Made by a program: the position numbers and the translations under genes
Shown: positions 46,421 through 56,496 of the stretch, one piece after another
How positions within the stretch are numbered: position 1 is the first letter of the stretch
Layout: every line of letters starts with the position of its first letter
The notes under the pieces: generated by a model
Told to the model about the DNA's origin: nothing
Databases searched by the model: none
Seen by the model: only the letters and a program-made list of their open reading frames with translations
Assembly (NCBI RefSeq): GCF_017301335.1
Contig: NZ_CP071247.1
Coordinates: 1,860,001-1,924,000 of the forward strand
Source of the DNA: Marinobacter salinisoli
GTDB lineage: Bacteria; Pseudomonadota; Gammaproteobacteria; Pseudomonadales; Oleiphilaceae
Length of the DNA stretch: 64,000 nucleotides
Direction of reading: 5' to 3'

Positions 46421-46609
46421 GTGAATATGGAAGTTTCGATGAACGCTGCAATTAGAGAACATCTGAAGTGGGTCCACGAATTAGTTCTTGAGTGGGGCTA
46501 TCAAGCAAGCGAGTCCGAAATTCTTGAGAGGCTCCAAGCATTGGTGAATTCCTCCCATCATCAGGTATACGTGGCCCTTTCTGATGACTTGGTTTTGGGG
46601 TGGGCCTGA
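46421..46609 (+). pseudogene. Truncated GNAT acetyltransferase in a second cassette
   Basis: 62 residues from GTG 46421 (AGGG 7 bases upstream), 14 bp after the preceding cassette boundary. The sequence IREHLKWVHELVLEWGYQAS then LNSSHHQVYVALSD-like strands is the first third of a GNAT N-acetyltransferase; it ends at LVLGWA* where strand beta-4 and the acetyl-CoA site should follow. The TGA is inside GCCTGACAAG, which resembles an attC left core. The rest of the gene has been deleted. Confidence 0.65.
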
Positions 46610-46811
46610 CAAGTCACGGAAGGCGGATGCGTGACACGCGCCGCTTCCCGGCTCCAGCCTGGCGCTTGAAACCAGCGAGCTAAACGCCGAGCCGAATGCG
46701 CGAATACCCCACGATTAATGGGCGCAACATTGCGAGCTTTTTGCTGCGGTCGCTGCGTGCCCGTGCTCCGTGTTATTTTGTTGTCCAAATCATTCGGATA
46801 AGCCATTACCT

Positions 46812-47864
46812 ATGTTGAATACCTCATCGACCCGTCTCAACAAGTACATCAGCGAGAGCGGTATGTGTTCGCGCCGCGAAGCGGACCGGTATATAGAGCA
46901 GGGTAACGTGTATCTGAATGGCAAGCGTGCTCAGGTGGGCGACCGTGTGATGCCCGGCGATACGGTGAAGGTTAATGGGCAACTCATTGAGCCGCCAGAG
47001 CCCGAAGATTTTGTTTTCATTGCACTGAATAAACCGGTGGGGGTAGTCAGTACGACGGACAGCAGCGAGCCCAGCAATATCGTGCGCTTTGTTGGCCACA
47101 GTACCCGCATCTTCCCCATTGGTCGCCTGGATAAGGATTCCCAGGGCTTGATCTTTTTAACCAATAACGGCGACTTGGTGAACAAGATCTTGCGCGCAGG
47201 CAATGACCACGAAAAGGAATATCTCGTGGAAGTGGACAAGCCCATTACCAATAGTTTTATTGAGGGCATGGCCAATGGCGTGCCGATTCTGGGCACCATG
47301 ACCAAAAAGTGTAAGGTGCAGAAGGAAGCACCCAATGTCTTTAGAATTACCTTGGTGCAAGGCTTAAATCGGCAGATTCGCCGTATGTGTGAGCACTTTG
47401 GTTATGATGTGGTGGCACTGGAGCGCGTTCGCATCATGAACGTGGATATAAAAGGCCTGGCCGTTGGCGATTGGCGTGATCTCACGCAAAAAGAGCTGAA
47501 CGGTATTTTTGACGCCATCAAAGACTCATCGTCTGAGGCGCCTGCCGGGCATAAAACCACGCAGAAAAAACCCAGTAAAAAGCCCGGTCAGAAATCCGCT
47601 TCGGGCGGTAACGCGGCCGGTGCCAAAGCCGGCAACAGCAAGAATGGCCCCAAACGCGGTGGCCCACCTAAAGGCAAAAAGCCAGGCGGTGACCCGAATA
47701 CGAAACATGCGCCCAGAAAACCATCAGGCAAACCTGCGAAACCCGGTAAGGGCGGCGATAAGAATAGACCGGGTGGCAAACCTGGCGGTAAACCCGTCGG
47801 TAAAAGGACAGGGCCAAAGTCAAAACGGCCGGGTAAGCCAAGTGTGAAGAAAGGCCGCCACTAG
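46812..47864 (+). CDS. rluF: 23S rRNA pseudouridine synthase RluF
   Basis: 350 residues from ATG 46812; a TTG 42 bases upstream adds nothing recognisable. S4-type RNA-binding domain at residues 1-60 ([20 protein letters not shown]), then the RluB/E/F-type synthase domain with catalytic Asp in [18 protein letters not shown], and [17 protein letters not shown]. It modifies U2604 in helix 93 region in E. coli. Residues 245-350 are a low-complexity Lys/Pro/Gly tail ([16 protein letters not shown]), longer than in the E. coli protein (290 residues). Convergent with rlmE. Confidence 0.9.
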   Translation: MLNTSSTRLNKYISESGMCSRREADRYIEQGNVYLNGKRAQVGDRVMPGDTVKVNGQLIEPPEPEDFVFIALNKPVGVVSTTDSSEPSNIVRFVGHSTRIFPIGRLDKDSQGLIFLTNNGDLVNKILRAGNDHEKEYLVEVDKPITNSFIEGMANGVPILGTMTKKCKVQKEAPNVFRITLVQGLNRQIRRMCEHFGYDVVALERVRIMNVDIKGLAVGDWRDLTQKELNGIFDAIKDSSSEAPAGHKTTQKKPSKKPGQKSASGGNAAGAKAGNSKNGPKRGGPPKGKKPGGDPNTKHAPRKPSGKPAKPGKGGDKNRPGGKPGGKPVGKRTGPKSKRPGKPSVKKGRH

Positions 47865-47895
47865 CGGCCAGTTTTCCGGCATGCCAGGCGGCCTG

Positions 47896-48516
47896 CTAGC
47901 CTTTGAAACCTTTGGCCACCAGGTACACCTCGCGGGAGCGAGGACGTGATGCATCAGGCTTACGGATCAATACTTTATCAAAGGATGAGCGCACGTCTTT
48001 TAAATACTCATCATAGCCAGCGCCCTGAAACACCTTGGCAACGAAACTGCCACCGGGTTTCAGGACCTGACGGGCCATATCCAGCGCCAATTCCACCAGA
48101 TACATCGAGGATGCTTGGTCGGCGGCGTTGATGCCGCTGATGTTGGGTGCCATGTCCGATACCACCAAGTCCACCGGGGCGTTGTCTAAGATGGCCATGA
48201 TCTCATCAAAGACGTCATCTTCGGTGAAGTCGCCCTGAATGAAGTCCACGCCGGCCATGGCATCCATGGGCAATATATCGGACGCGATGACACGGCCCTT
48301 ATCGCCGACAATCGACGCCAACACCTGTGACCAGCCACCCGGTGCACTGCCAAGGTCCATGGTCACCATGCCGGGGCGGACCAGCTTGTCCTTGTCAATC
48401 AGCTCAAGCAGCTTGTAGCTGGCGCGGGAACGATAGCCTTCGTTCTGCGCGCGCTTCACATACACATCATTGACGTGTTCGTTAAGCCATTGTTTGCTGC
48501 TTTTGGATCTTGCCAT
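47896..48516 (-). CDS. rlmE: 23S rRNA 2'-O-methyltransferase RlmE (FtsJ/RrmJ)
   Basis: 206 residues, standard length. SAM-binding [13 protein letters not shown] and the K-D-K-E catalytic tetrad are all present: Lys in SYKLLEL, Asp in VVSDMAPN, Lys in FVAKVFQG, Glu in [10 protein letters not shown]. Methylates U2552 of the A-loop in 50S subunits. In most gammaproteobacteria rlmE lies next to ftsH; here it sits in an AT-richer island between rluF and a SpoU methylase, which hints at a second copy or transfer. Confidence 0.94.
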   Translation of the reverse strand: MARSKSSKQWLNEHVNDVYVKRAQNEGYRSRASYKLLELIDKDKLVRPGMVTMDLGSAPGGWSQVLASIVGDKGRVIASDILPMDAMAGVDFIQGDFTEDDVFDEIMAILDNAPVDLVVSDMAPNISGINAADQASSMYLVELALDMARQVLKPGGSFVAKVFQGAGYDEYLKDVRSSFDKVLIRKPDASRPRSREVYLVAKGFKG

Positions 48517-48707
48517 GTCTTTGCTCTGAATCGGGCCCGAAGGATGCGCTGATTATACCTGCTCAGGGGCGTGCCTGTAACACGGGTAAGCCCCAGACAG
48601 GCTAGTACTCGCTTGCTTTGCAGGTACAATTGCCTCTGATTGGCCATGCTGGCGGGTGAATAGCACGGCATTGAGTGATGCGCACTTTGTCTGTTGAGTA
48701 ATGCACT

Positions 48708-49454
48708 ATGAAATTAGATGACATAAAAAAACTGCACAAAAAAAAGGGCCGCAATGAATTTGGCTGCTTTTTGGTGGAGGGTGAACACCTGATTCTAGAG
48801 CTCGAAAAGGCGGCTAGAAACGTCCCAGCATTCCGGCAGGCCAAAGTCTATGTCAGTGACAGCTATGGCGACGTGCATACACAGCTCGAGCAGGTGCGTA
48901 TCACCGACAAGCAAATGCAGAAGATTGCCGATACGCAAACCCCGCAGGGCATTATCGCGGTGGTGCCGTTTCACTCAGCTGAGCCACTGCATGCGCCTGC
49001 TGCTGAAAAGGGTGCAACGGCGAAAGAAAAAACCATCTATCTATACGAAGTGCAGGACCCGGGCAACCTGGGCACTATTTTGCGCACGTTGGCCTGGTTC
49101 GGTGGTTTCCGCTGTGTATTAAGCCCGAATAGTGTGGACCCGTATAACCCGAAAGTAGTGCGCGCCAGCATGGGGGCGATTTTTCATTTGCCCATTGAGC
49201 TGGATGTGAGCATCGCCGAGTTACAAACGCGCTTTGATCGCTTTGCGTGTTTGGATATTGAAGGCGCACCGATTGCCAGTGAAGGCTTTAACAAACAACA
49301 GTGCTTTGTCTTCGGTAATGAAGCGCGCGGTGTACCCCATGAAGAACTGGCCAGGCTCGATGTGACGGCCTACTCCATTCACGGCGGGGGCGTTCTGGAA
49401 TCCCTGAATCTAGCCACGGCCGTTAATATTTGTGCGTACGAACTGAACCGCTAG
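48708..49454 (+). CDS. TrmH/SpoU-family RNA 2'-O-methyltransferase
   Basis: 248 residues. SPOUT knot motifs: DPGNLGTILRTLAWFG, FGNEARGVPHEEL and ESLNLATAVNICAYEL. The N-terminal third (FLVEGEHLILELEKA) is the substrate-binding domain of the RlmB/TrmH-like group. The target nucleotide (rRNA or tRNA) is not determinable. The gene is followed by a complete copy of the oriented repeat (copy e). Confidence 0.9.
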   Translation: MKLDDIKKLHKKKGRNEFGCFLVEGEHLILELEKAARNVPAFRQAKVYVSDSYGDVHTQLEQVRITDKQMQKIADTQTPQGIIAVVPFHSAEPLHAPAAEKGATAKEKTIYLYEVQDPGNLGTILRTLAWFGGFRCVLSPNSVDPYNPKVVRASMGAIFHLPIELDVSIAELQTRFDRFACLDIEGAPIASEGFNKQQCFVFGNEARGVPHEELARLDVTAYSIHGGGVLESLNLATAVNICAYELNR

Positions 49455-49479
49455 CACCGGTCATGGTTCGAGCGTCCTG

Positions 49480-49536
49480 AATGTCCGCTTTGCGACCCGC
49501 GCAGCCTCTCAGGATCCTTGAACAAAAGCGGGTATT
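49480..49536 (+). repeat. Oriented repeat, copy e (near complete)
   Basis: Reads AATGTCCGCTTTGCGACC, a 25-bp centre with GCCTCTC, then AACAAAAGCGGG. Relative to gene direction it aligns with copies b and c in inverted orientation: those follow minus-strand genes, this one follows the plus-strand SpoU gene by 26 bp. Confidence 0.75.
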
Positions 49537-49744
49537 CGCGCTGCTCACGTTTCGCTCATTTTCCCTGCAATGTACTTCAGGCCTCCCATCTTTTGGTATG
49601 TCGGTAATCATGATCTGCCGCGGCGTTCGGATTCAGTCAAAAGTTACGCTGTAGAGCCACCCTGAAGGCTATTCTATGGTTAAGATGTAAATCGTTAAGC
49701 GTTAAGATCAATTCAAGAAGGCTGGAAAGAAGGAATGCTGCTCT

Positions 49745-50209
49745 ATGGACGAGATTGGTACTGAGGCGAAGTCAATTCGACAGATACTCCAGGATAAATA
49801 CGGCTGGAATCATATGGCCTTCGTGGACGGAATGGCTCCTATCGACTTTCAAAATGGAAAGCAGTTTTGGAAACCAAAGACCAAACTTATGAGAAGAATT
49901 TTCGGTGGTAGTAATGGTCGGTCTATAAGAACTGATTTCGTCATAGGTCCCGGAACCTACCTGAAATTTGTTTCGCCCAATGCGTCAACGGAAAGTACGT
50001 TGGATTACCAAAACTGGCTTGGCTACTTTGAGCGAGAAACACAATATTCGAGCCCGAAAGAAGGTTCTATTTTTGAAAGATGGGTCCTCTTCAAATCATG
50101 GAATCGAGGTGGGTTTGAATTCACCGTGGCGTTTCCTGACAGTGATGTTGAGGTTGTTATCCCCTCCATAGTTTTCTTTGGAGCGGAATGGATTTTAGTA
50201 TCCGATTAA
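49745..50209 (+). CDS. Hypothetical protein
   Basis: 154 residues, no family recognised. Aromatic-rich, soluble, with FVDGMAPIDFQNGKQFW and FERWVLFKSWNRGGFEFTVA; no signal or membrane segment. An AAGGAATG site just upstream is weak. Flanked by repeat copies e and f. Codon use is AT-richer than the core genes, suggesting an acquired orphan gene. Confidence 0.6.
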   Translation: MDEIGTEAKSIRQILQDKYGWNHMAFVDGMAPIDFQNGKQFWKPKTKLMRRIFGGSNGRSIRTDFVIGPGTYLKFVSPNASTESTLDYQNWLGYFERETQYSSPKEGSIFERWVLFKSWNRGGFEFTVAFPDSDVEVVIPSIVFFGAEWILVSD

Positions 50210-50300
50210 TGCTCTCTTTTTGCACTCGAATGAGTCAAATCGACCGGTTTGCCCTGGAGCTCCAAGCGGCGGCTTACCAAGGCTGTGGTCGCGACGCCTG

Positions 50301-50318
50301 AATGTCCGCTTTGCGACC
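50301..50318 (+). repeat. Oriented repeat, copy f (left half)
   Basis: AATGTCCGCTTTGCGACC identical to copy e; the second half is not clearly present. Lies 92 bp after the stop of the 154-residue orphan gene in the transcription sense of that gene. Confidence 0.65.
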
Positions 50319-50397
50319 GGCGCTTCCTTCTTTGCTCCCCAGAACCGCTTGGGGTTTAATGCGGATTCAAATAATAAGAGGTTATGCAGGGCGTAGT

Positions 50398-50799
50398 ATG
50401 AAAAAGGCGGTATTGGCTGGTTCCGACTCTTACAAACTTTGCTTTCGGTATGAGTCAGCGACGTTAGAAGGTGGCCAATTCGAAAAGCCTTTGGTCGTCG
50501 CGGAGTTTCCTTTCCCATTGGAGTGCGGGTGCATCGATTTTCATGAGAAATGGGTCGTTACGGGCGGTCAAGGAATCGTTATTTATTACCTGAAGCCTCC
50601 ATTTGAGCCCCATCGATTGGCGGAAGAGTCTCTCCAGTGGAAGACGCTCTGGTATCCTAACAAATCCCTGAATATGTTCCCGGAAGCGATTGTTCAAGTA
50701 GACGATGAGACGGTGCGTATTCTGATCGATGTGAATAGTGAAAATGCCGGTGTGTATGATGTAAATGTGTATACACTCGAAACCATCAAGCGCATGTAA
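50398..50799 (+). CDS. Hypothetical protein
   Basis: 133 residues from ATG 50398 (AGGG site); the upstream frame to 50302 lies inside repeat copy f and is rejected. No family recognised. Beta-rich: GCGCIDFHEKWVVTGGQGIVI and VDDETVRILIDVNSENAGVY suggest a small soluble beta-sandwich or propeller blade-like fold. Followed by a small orphan gene after 76 bp, possibly co-transcribed. Confidence 0.55.
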   Translation: MKKAVLAGSDSYKLCFRYESATLEGGQFEKPLVVAEFPFPLECGCIDFHEKWVVTGGQGIVIYYLKPPFEPHRLAEESLQWKTLWYPNKSLNMFPEAIVQVDDETVRILIDVNSENAGVYDVNVYTLETIKRM

Positions 50800-50875
50800 T
50801 TAATAGCGGCTTACGGAGCTCAGACGGCCATAACGCAGGCGCCTGTGCGATCAGCTTTTAAGTGGCAAAGAGAAA

Positions 50876-51115
50876 ATGTGCATCTTCATCATCTACACGC
50901 AAAATTCGATGCTGATTTCCAAAAAGCAATACCAGTCTTGGCGGGAAGTTCAGGATGAATTTCATGGTTACACTTCTTCTCTTGGGCCTTGGGGTATTCA
51001 GGAAACTGTGGATTATCTGAACGAGGAGTATCCCGACCTAAAGCCTACAGCTTCCGAGCAGGTAGGTTTGTTGCTCTCAGAAGCTTCTGAATATCGGGTT
51101 TTGAGTTTTAAGTAA
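50876..51115 (+). CDS. Hypothetical protein
   Basis: 79 residues from ATG 50876; an internal ATG at 50909 is an equal candidate (68 residues). Unknown family; contains YQSWREVQDEFHGYT and YLNEEYPDLKPTASEQVGLL. Ends 12 bp before an attC-like core ATTTAAC and 41 bp before repeat copy g. Confidence 0.45.
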   Translation: MCIFIIYTQNSMLISKKQYQSWREVQDEFHGYTSSLGPWGIQETVDYLNEEYPDLKPTASEQVGLLLSEASEYRVLSFK

Positions 51116-51127
51116 TTCCATAGGGTC

Positions 51128-51150
51128 ATTTAACAAGTGCGGTGGCCCTC
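51128..51150 (+). repeat. attC-like left half (ATTTAAC-AAG-TGCGGTGGCC)
   Basis: ATTTAAC fits the RYYYAAC core, followed by the same AAG spacer as the confirmed attC and a GC-rich arm. No matching right half (GTTRRRY with complementary arm) is visible before the terminator, so it is at best a fragment. Confidence 0.35.
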
Positions 51151-51156
51151 AGATCC

Positions 51157-51174
51157 AATGTCCTCTTTGCGACC
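51157..51174 (+). repeat. Oriented repeat, copy g (left half, one mismatch)
   Basis: AATGTCCTCTTTGCGACC, differing from copies e and f by one base (CT for CG). Downstream of the 79-residue orphan gene and just before the terminator of the liu operon. Confidence 0.6.
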
Positions 51175-51208
51175 ACTCCGACCTTATCGTGGTGTGACTT
51201 CCAAATAA

Positions 51209-51234
51209 CAAACCCCGGACGGTGCCGGGGTTTG
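51209..51234. terminator. Rho-independent terminator of the liu operon
   Basis: Perfect stem CAAACCCCGG / CCGGGGTTTG with loop ACGGTG. Lies 22 bp past the stop of the minus-strand acyl-CoA ligase gene; T-rich on both strands. Confidence 0.9.
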
Positions 51235-51255
51235 TTTGCGGATTGATGGCAGGCG

Positions 51256-52944
51256 TTATTTGCTAAGCCCCATCTCCTCGATGGAAATTTCCCGCATTTT
51301 GAACTTCTGGATCTTGCCGGTGACGGTCATCGGGAATTCGTCCACGAACTTGTAGTTCTTGGGGATTTTGAAGTGGGCGATCTGGCCCTTGCAGAAGGCG
51401 ATCAGGTCGTCTGCGCTGACTTGTTCAGCCTCCGGGCGCAGCTTCACCCAGGCAATCAGTTCCTCGCCGTATTTCTCATCGGGAATGCCGGTCACCTGGA
51501 CTTCCTCGATGGACGGGTGGGTGTAAAGGAACTCCTCGATCTCCTTCGGGTAGATGTTCTCGCCGCCGCGAATGACCATGTCCTTGATGCGGCCAACAAT
51601 CTGGATGTAGCCGTCCTCGTCCATGGTGGCCAGGTCGCCGGTGTGCATCCAGCCAGCGTCGTCGATGGCTTCGCGGGTCTTCTCATCGTTGTTCCAGTAC
51701 TTCAGCATCACGCTGTAGCCGCGGGTACACAGCTCACCGATTTCACCCCGTGGCACCACGTTGCCGGTGGCCGGGTCGACGATCTTGCTTTCCAGATGCG
51801 GCTGGGTCCGCCCCACGGTGGTGACCTGCTTCTCGAACGGGTCGAGGGAGCTGGTCTGGGTCGACACCGGGCTGGTTTCGGTCATGCCGTAGGCAATCTG
51901 AACCTCTTTCATGTGCATCTTGCCATTGACCTTCTTCATGACCTCGGCCGGGCAGATGGAGCCCGCCATGATGCCGGTGCGCAGGGTAGACAGGTCATAG
52001 GTTTCGAATTCCGGCTCCGCCAGTTCGGCGATGAACATGGTGGGCACGCCGTACAGGGCCGTGGCCTTTTCCTGGTGGACGGCCTGCAGCACGGACTTGG
52101 GCTCGAAGGCTTCGCCCGCGTAGATCATGGTCGCACCGTGGGTAATGCAGCCGAGGTTGCCCATCACCATGCCGAAACAGTGGTACAGCGGCACCGGAAT
52201 GACCAGCCGGTCTTCATGGGTGAAGCGCTGGCTCTTGGCCACGAAGTAGCCGTTGTTCAGGATGTTGTGATGGGTCAGGGTGGCGCCTTTGGGGTTGCCC
52301 GTGGTACCCGAGGTGAACTGGATGTTGATCGGATCATCGAACTGGAGCTGGCCCTGAACTTTGTCCAGTTCGTCCTGACTGACATCGTGGGCGAGCTGGA
52401 CAAACTCGTTCCAGGTCCACATGCCGTCGTGTCTTTCGGTATCGAGATTGATCACTGCACGCAGGTCCGGCAGGCGGCTGGACTTGAGTTCGCCAGACTG
52501 AGCGGTTTTCAGCTCCGGTGCCAGTTCATAAAGCGTCTTGCGGTAATCGGAGGCTTTGAAGCAGTCAGCCGTGACCAGCACGCTGATGCCCGCCAGGTTC
52601 ATGGCGTATTCGAGCTCGTGCATGCCGTAGGCGGGATTGATGTTGACCAGAATCGCCCCGACCTTGGCAGTGGCGAACTGGGTGACTGTCCACTCATACC
52701 GGTTGGGTGACCAGATACCCACACGGTCACCACGCTTGACGCCAATGGCGAGGAATGCCCGGGCAGCCTCGTTGACTTTTTCAACGAACTCTTTGTAGGT
52801 CCACCGGATGTCCTGGTGCAGGCACACCAGGGCTTCGGTGTCCGGATATTGCTCGGCGGTGCGGTCCAGCATTTCGCCGATGGTCATGCCCAGCAGCGGA
52901 GCTTCGGAAATGCCGCTGGTGTAGCTTGGTAACGTCATGCTCAT
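51256..52944 (-). CDS. AMP-binding acyl-CoA synthetase of the liu operon
   Basis: 562 residues from ATG 52944, chosen for GGAGG 7 bases upstream; the open frame extends 36 bases further. AMP-binding motif [18 protein letters not shown], then [14 protein letters not shown] and the C-terminal [13 protein letters not shown] lysine. Resembles medium-chain acyl-CoA/short branched acid ligases. Last gene of the minus-strand leucine operon. It could activate acetoacetate, isovalerate or a longer acid; acetoacetate is the product of HMG-CoA lyase just upstream, which makes that a reasonable guess. Confidence 0.9.
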   Translation of the reverse strand: MSMTLPSYTSGISEAPLLGMTIGEMLDRTAEQYPDTEALVCLHQDIRWTYKEFVEKVNEAARAFLAIGVKRGDRVGIWSPNRYEWTVTQFATAKVGAILVNINPAYGMHELEYAMNLAGISVLVTADCFKASDYRKTLYELAPELKTAQSGELKSSRLPDLRAVINLDTERHDGMWTWNEFVQLAHDVSQDELDKVQGQLQFDDPINIQFTSGTTGNPKGATLTHHNILNNGYFVAKSQRFTHEDRLVIPVPLYHCFGMVMGNLGCITHGATMIYAGEAFEPKSVLQAVHQEKATALYGVPTMFIAELAEPEFETYDLSTLRTGIMAGSICPAEVMKKVNGKMHMKEVQIAYGMTETSPVSTQTSSLDPFEKQVTTVGRTQPHLESKIVDPATGNVVPRGEIGELCTRGYSVMLKYWNNDEKTREAIDDAGWMHTGDLATMDEDGYIQIVGRIKDMVIRGGENIYPKEIEEFLYTHPSIEEVQVTGIPDEKYGEELIAWVKLRPEAEQVSADDLIAFCKGQIAHFKIPKNYKFVDEFPMTVTGKIQKFKMREISIEEMGLSK

Positions 52945-52995
52945 TGTCTTTGCCTCCATTGTTGTTGTAGTCGAGGGCAAGCAGGGCTGGGCCTG

Positions 52996-53574
52996 CTAGC
53001 GACTCTGGCTGTGATATTCAGGATTGGGTTGCATATCACTGGCAATCGCAACGCGATTGGACATGTTGTAAAAACCGATCAGATTGCTCAGGTCCCAGAT
53101 GGCACGGTCGCTCAGACCGGCGTCGCGCAGGGCCTGGACATGCTCTTCGCTCACGCCTGCGGGTGCGCGGGTCAGTTCCGATGCAAAGTCCAGCATCGCC
53201 CGCTGGCGGTCGTTCAACTTGGCGCTCCGGTAATTCATCACCAGGTGCTCGCCCAGGGCCGGATCGCCGCTGAGTACCCGCACGGCAGCGCCGTGGGCTA
53301 CCAGGCAGTAGAAGCATTTGTTCTCGGACGAGACCACCACCGCGATCATTTCCCGCTCAAGCTTGCTGAGTTCACTCTCGCCCAGCATCAGCTCGTTGTA
53401 TAGGCGACTAAAGCCGTCTAGCTGACCTAGATTCTGGCTGTAAGCGGTCAGCACGTTCGGGATCATGCCCAGCTTTTCCTGGCAGATATCGAAGTACTTC
53501 CGGGTGTCCTCGGGCAGGTCAGAATATTCCGGGATCGGAAGATCGAGGGCGACGACGTCCTTGTTCAGCTTCAT
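52996..53574 (-). CDS. AhpD-like/peroxidase-related protein
   Basis: 192 residues from ATG 53574 (AAGGAG site), overlapping the liuE stop by 4 bases. Carboxymuconolactone-decarboxylase/AhpD fold with the redox motif [12 protein letters not shown]: two cysteines in CxxC and the catalytic His four residues on. Usually an alkylhydroperoxidase or decarboxylase-like subunit. Its role inside a leucine operon is unclear; a housekeeping antioxidant for FAD dehydrogenases is one possibility. Confidence 0.87.
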   Translation of the reverse strand: MKLNKDVVALDLPIPEYSDLPEDTRKYFDICQEKLGMIPNVLTAYSQNLGQLDGFSRLYNELMLGESELSKLEREMIAVVVSSENKCFYCLVAHGAAVRVLSGDPALGEHLVMNYRSAKLNDRQRAMLDFASELTRAPAGVSEEHVQALRDAGLSDRAIWDLSNLIGFYNMSNRVAIASDMQPNPEYHSQSR

Positions 53575-54497
53575 GCCGTTTCTCCTTGCTGTTTGCCTTT
53601 GCCGCCGAGTGCCTGGCCCACTTTCGAGCCGTTGTGCCGATTCAGCTGGCCGCAGATCCAATTGCCGGTGGCGACCAGTTTGTCCAGATCGACGCCGGTT
53701 TCGATACCCAGACCCTGCAGCAGGTAGAGCACATCCTCGGTGGCGACATTACCGGACGCGCCCTTGGCGTAAGGACAGCCGCCCAGGCCGGCCACGGAGG
53801 CATCAATTACTGCTACGCCCTGTTCCAGCACGGCATACAGATTGGCCAGGGCCTGGCCGTAGGTGTCGTGGAAGTGGGCGGCCAGATGCTCGACGGGAAC
53901 GTGCCGGGCGACCGCATCGATCATGCGCTTGGCCTTCAGCGGTGTGCCCACGCCGATGGTGTCGCCGAGGGAAATTTCGTGGCAACCCATCTGGTAAAGG
54001 TCCCGGGCCACTTCGGCGACTTGCTCCGGCGCGATGTCACCCTCGTAAGGACAGCCCAGCACGGTGGATACGTAGCCGCGCACGGGCATGCCGTTCGCCC
54101 GGGCCTGTTCGATCACCGGTACAAACCGCTCCAGGCTGTCGGCGATGGAGCAGTTGATGTTCTTCTGGCTGAAGGATTCGGAGGCGGCGGCAAAGACGGC
54201 TACCTCGTTCACTCCGGCAGCCAGTGCATTCTCAAAGCCCTTCAGATTTGGCGTCAGGGCGGAATAGCAGACGCCGGGCTTGCGCTGGATGCCGGCCATC
54301 ACTTCGGCCGCGTCGCCCATCTGCGGAACCCACTTCGGGGACACAAAACTGGCGGACTCGATGTGGGTCAGCCCGCAGCCGGCCAGCCGGTCGATCAGCC
54401 CGGTTTTGATGTCGGTGGCGATCACCGGGCCGGGTTCATTCTGCAGTCCGTCCCGGGGGCTCATTTCCACCAGTCTGACTTTCTGGGGTAGGGCCAT
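53571..54497 (-). CDS. liuE: Hydroxymethylglutaryl-CoA lyase
   Basis: 308 residues, TIM-barrel lyase cleaving HMG-CoA to acetyl-CoA and acetoacetate, the last step of leucine breakdown. Motifs [14 protein letters not shown] (metal Asp and Arg), [12 protein letters not shown] (metal His pair) and the active-site Cys loop [19 protein letters not shown]. The start overlaps the liuD stop by one base. Confidence 0.95.
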   Translation of the reverse strand: MALPQKVRLVEMSPRDGLQNEPGPVIATDIKTGLIDRLAGCGLTHIESASFVSPKWVPQMGDAAEVMAGIQRKPGVCYSALTPNLKGFENALAAGVNEVAVFAAASESFSQKNINCSIADSLERFVPVIEQARANGMPVRGYVSTVLGCPYEGDIAPEQVAEVARDLYQMGCHEISLGDTIGVGTPLKAKRMIDAVARHVPVEHLAAHFHDTYGQALANLYAVLEQGVAVIDASVAGLGGCPYAKGASGNVATEDVLYLLQGLGIETGVDLDKLVATGNWICGQLNRHNGSKVGQALGGKGKQQGETA

Positions 54498-56491
54498 TAC
54501 TCTGCCTCCTCTTCCTGAATGTCGATGGCGATGAGTTCAGCACCCTCGGACACCTGATCGCCCTCGGCGAAGAAGATCTCACTGACCACGCCGTCGGCCG
54601 GGGCCTTGATGGCGTGTTCCATTTTCATGGCTTCCATGATGACCAGGGTCTGGCCCGCGGTCACGGCATCACCCACTTCCGCCTGAACCGCAACAATGGC
54701 GCCGTTCATGGGCGCTGCCAGGCTGCCTTCGCCGGCCGCGTCTTCCAGCTGGTAGGTTTCCCGGTAAAGCGTGCACTGAAAGGTTTCACCCTCGCAGAAC
54801 AGCACCAGCTGGCCGTTGTGCAGGTTGCCATGAACGCTGATGCGATGGCCGTTGATCACCGCCTGCAGGTAGTCGTCGTCCAGCTTTGCCGTCAGCGTGT
54901 AGACGCTGCCGCCGACAAACACCTGATAGTCGTCGCCACGCTCCAGAATCTTGAGCTCATGAATGTCGTCACCCACCTGCAACTGCAGCGGCTGGGCGTA
55001 TTCGGAGTTCATGCGCCAGCTGTTACGACGGCCGAACGGTGAGAAAGGATCGGTGGTGCCTGACTCGCTGGGCTTGCGGTGCTCCTGAATGAAGCCCGCG
55101 GCCAGCACCAGCGCCTTGTGGGCATCCAGTTTCGGTGCCGGGAACAGCAGTGTGCGGTGGTCTTCGATAAAGCCGGTGGTCAGGTCCGCTTCACGGAATG
55201 GCTGGGCATCGGCCAGTGCGTGCAGGAAGCGAACGTTGGTTTTCACGCCGGCAATCCGGTAGTTCTCCAGGGCCTGAACCATGCGGTTGATGGCCTGATC
55301 CCGGTTCTCGTCCCAGACGATCAGTTTGGCGATCATGGGGTCGTAATGGATGCTGATGTCATCGCCTTCGGTCACGCCCGTGTCCACCCGCACATGGGTG
55401 TTTTCATCGGGGGTGCGCAGGTAACGCAGATGGCCGGTGGCGGGCAGGAAGTCGTGGTCCGGATCTTCCGCGTAGATGCGCGCTTCCAGGGCATGGCCAC
55501 GGGTTTTGACGTCTTCCTGAGCCAGGGGCAGGGGCTCGCCCCACGCCACCTTCAGCTGCCACTGCACCAGATCCTGGCCGGTCACCATTTCCGTCACCGG
55601 GTGCTCCACCTGCAGGCGGGTATTCATCTCCATGAAGAAGAACGAACCGTCCACGTCGTAGAGAAATTCGACGGTGCCTGCGCCCACGTAATTGATGGCC
55701 TGGGCCGCGCGCACGGCGGCTTCGCCCATGGCCTGGCGGGTTTCATCGCTCAGCCCGGGCGCGGGTGCTTCTTCCAGAACCTTCTGGTGGCGGCGCTGAA
55801 CAGAACAGTCCCGCTCGGCCAGATAAACGCCATTACCCTGCTGGTCGCAGAACACCTGAATCTCCACGTGCCGTGGCTGGGTCAGGTAGCGCTCGATCAG
55901 CATGTCCGGGTTGCCGAAGGCATTGCGCGCTTCCCGCTGGGCAGCGGCCAGTGCGTCATCGAACTCGGACAGGCTTTCAACCACTCGCATACCCTTCCCA
56001 CCGCCGCCGGCGACGGCCTTGAGCAGCAATGGAAAACCGCACTTCTCGGCTTCGCTGCGCAGGGTATCCGGTGACTGATCATCACCGTGGTAACCCGGCA
56101 CCAGCGGCACGCCGGCTTTTTCCATGATCGCCTTGGCGGCGGATTTGGAGCCCATGGCGGCGATGGCGGAGGAGGGTGGGCCGATGAACACCAGATCGTT
56201 GGCTTCGCAGGCTTCAGCGAATTCGGTGTTTTCCGACAGGAAGCCGTAACCCGGGTGAATTGCCTGGGCGCCGCTTTGCTTGGCGACGTCGATGATCTTT
56301 TCGCTGCGCAGGTAGCTGTCCGAGCTGGGTGCCGGGCCGATGTGGAAGGCTTCGTCGGCCATGGCGACATGGCGGGCGTTGGCGTCGGCGTCGGAATAGA
56401 CCGCGACGCAGCGGATACCCATGCGGTGGGCGGTCTGGATGATCCGGCAGGCGATTTCGCCCCGGTTGGCTATCAGGATTTTGCTGAACAT
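54497..56491 (-). CDS. liuD: 3-methylcrotonyl-CoA carboxylase, biotin-containing alpha subunit
   Basis: 664 residues. Biotin carboxylase domain (about 1-450: [20 protein letters not shown]-grasp [26 protein letters not shown]), linker/BT domain, and a C-terminal biotin carrier domain with Lys623 in [12 protein letters not shown]. With LiuB it carboxylates 3-methylcrotonyl-CoA to 3-methylglutaconyl-CoA. Lies between liuC and liuE with 5 bp and 1 bp spacing. Confidence 0.95.
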   Translation of the reverse strand: MFSKILIANRGEIACRIIQTAHRMGIRCVAVYSDADANARHVAMADEAFHIGPAPSSDSYLRSEKIIDVAKQSGAQAIHPGYGFLSENTEFAEACEANDLVFIGPPSSAIAAMGSKSAAKAIMEKAGVPLVPGYHGDDQSPDTLRSEAEKCGFPLLLKAVAGGGGKGMRVVESLSEFDDALAAAQREARNAFGNPDMLIERYLTQPRHVEIQVFCDQQGNGVYLAERDCSVQRRHQKVLEEAPAPGLSDETRQAMGEAAVRAAQAINYVGAGTVEFLYDVDGSFFFMEMNTRLQVEHPVTEMVTGQDLVQWQLKVAWGEPLPLAQEDVKTRGHALEARIYAEDPDHDFLPATGHLRYLRTPDENTHVRVDTGVTEGDDISIHYDPMIAKLIVWDENRDQAINRMVQALENYRIAGVKTNVRFLHALADAQPFREADLTTGFIEDHRTLLFPAPKLDAHKALVLAAGFIQEHRKPSESGTTDPFSPFGRRNSWRMNSEYAQPLQLQVGDDIHELKILERGDDYQVFVGGSVYTLTAKLDDDYLQAVINGHRISVHGNLHNGQLVLFCEGETFQCTLYRETYQLEDAAGEGSLAAPMNGAIVAVQAEVGDAVTAGQTLVIMEAMKMEHAIKAPADGVVSEIFFAEGDQVSEGAELIAIDIQEEEAE

Positions 56492-56496
56492 GGTTG

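Noticed and set aside
50302..50397. 32-residue N-terminal extension of the 133-residue orphan protein
   Set aside because: It is translated from repeat copy f; a ribosome site precedes the internal ATG at 50398.
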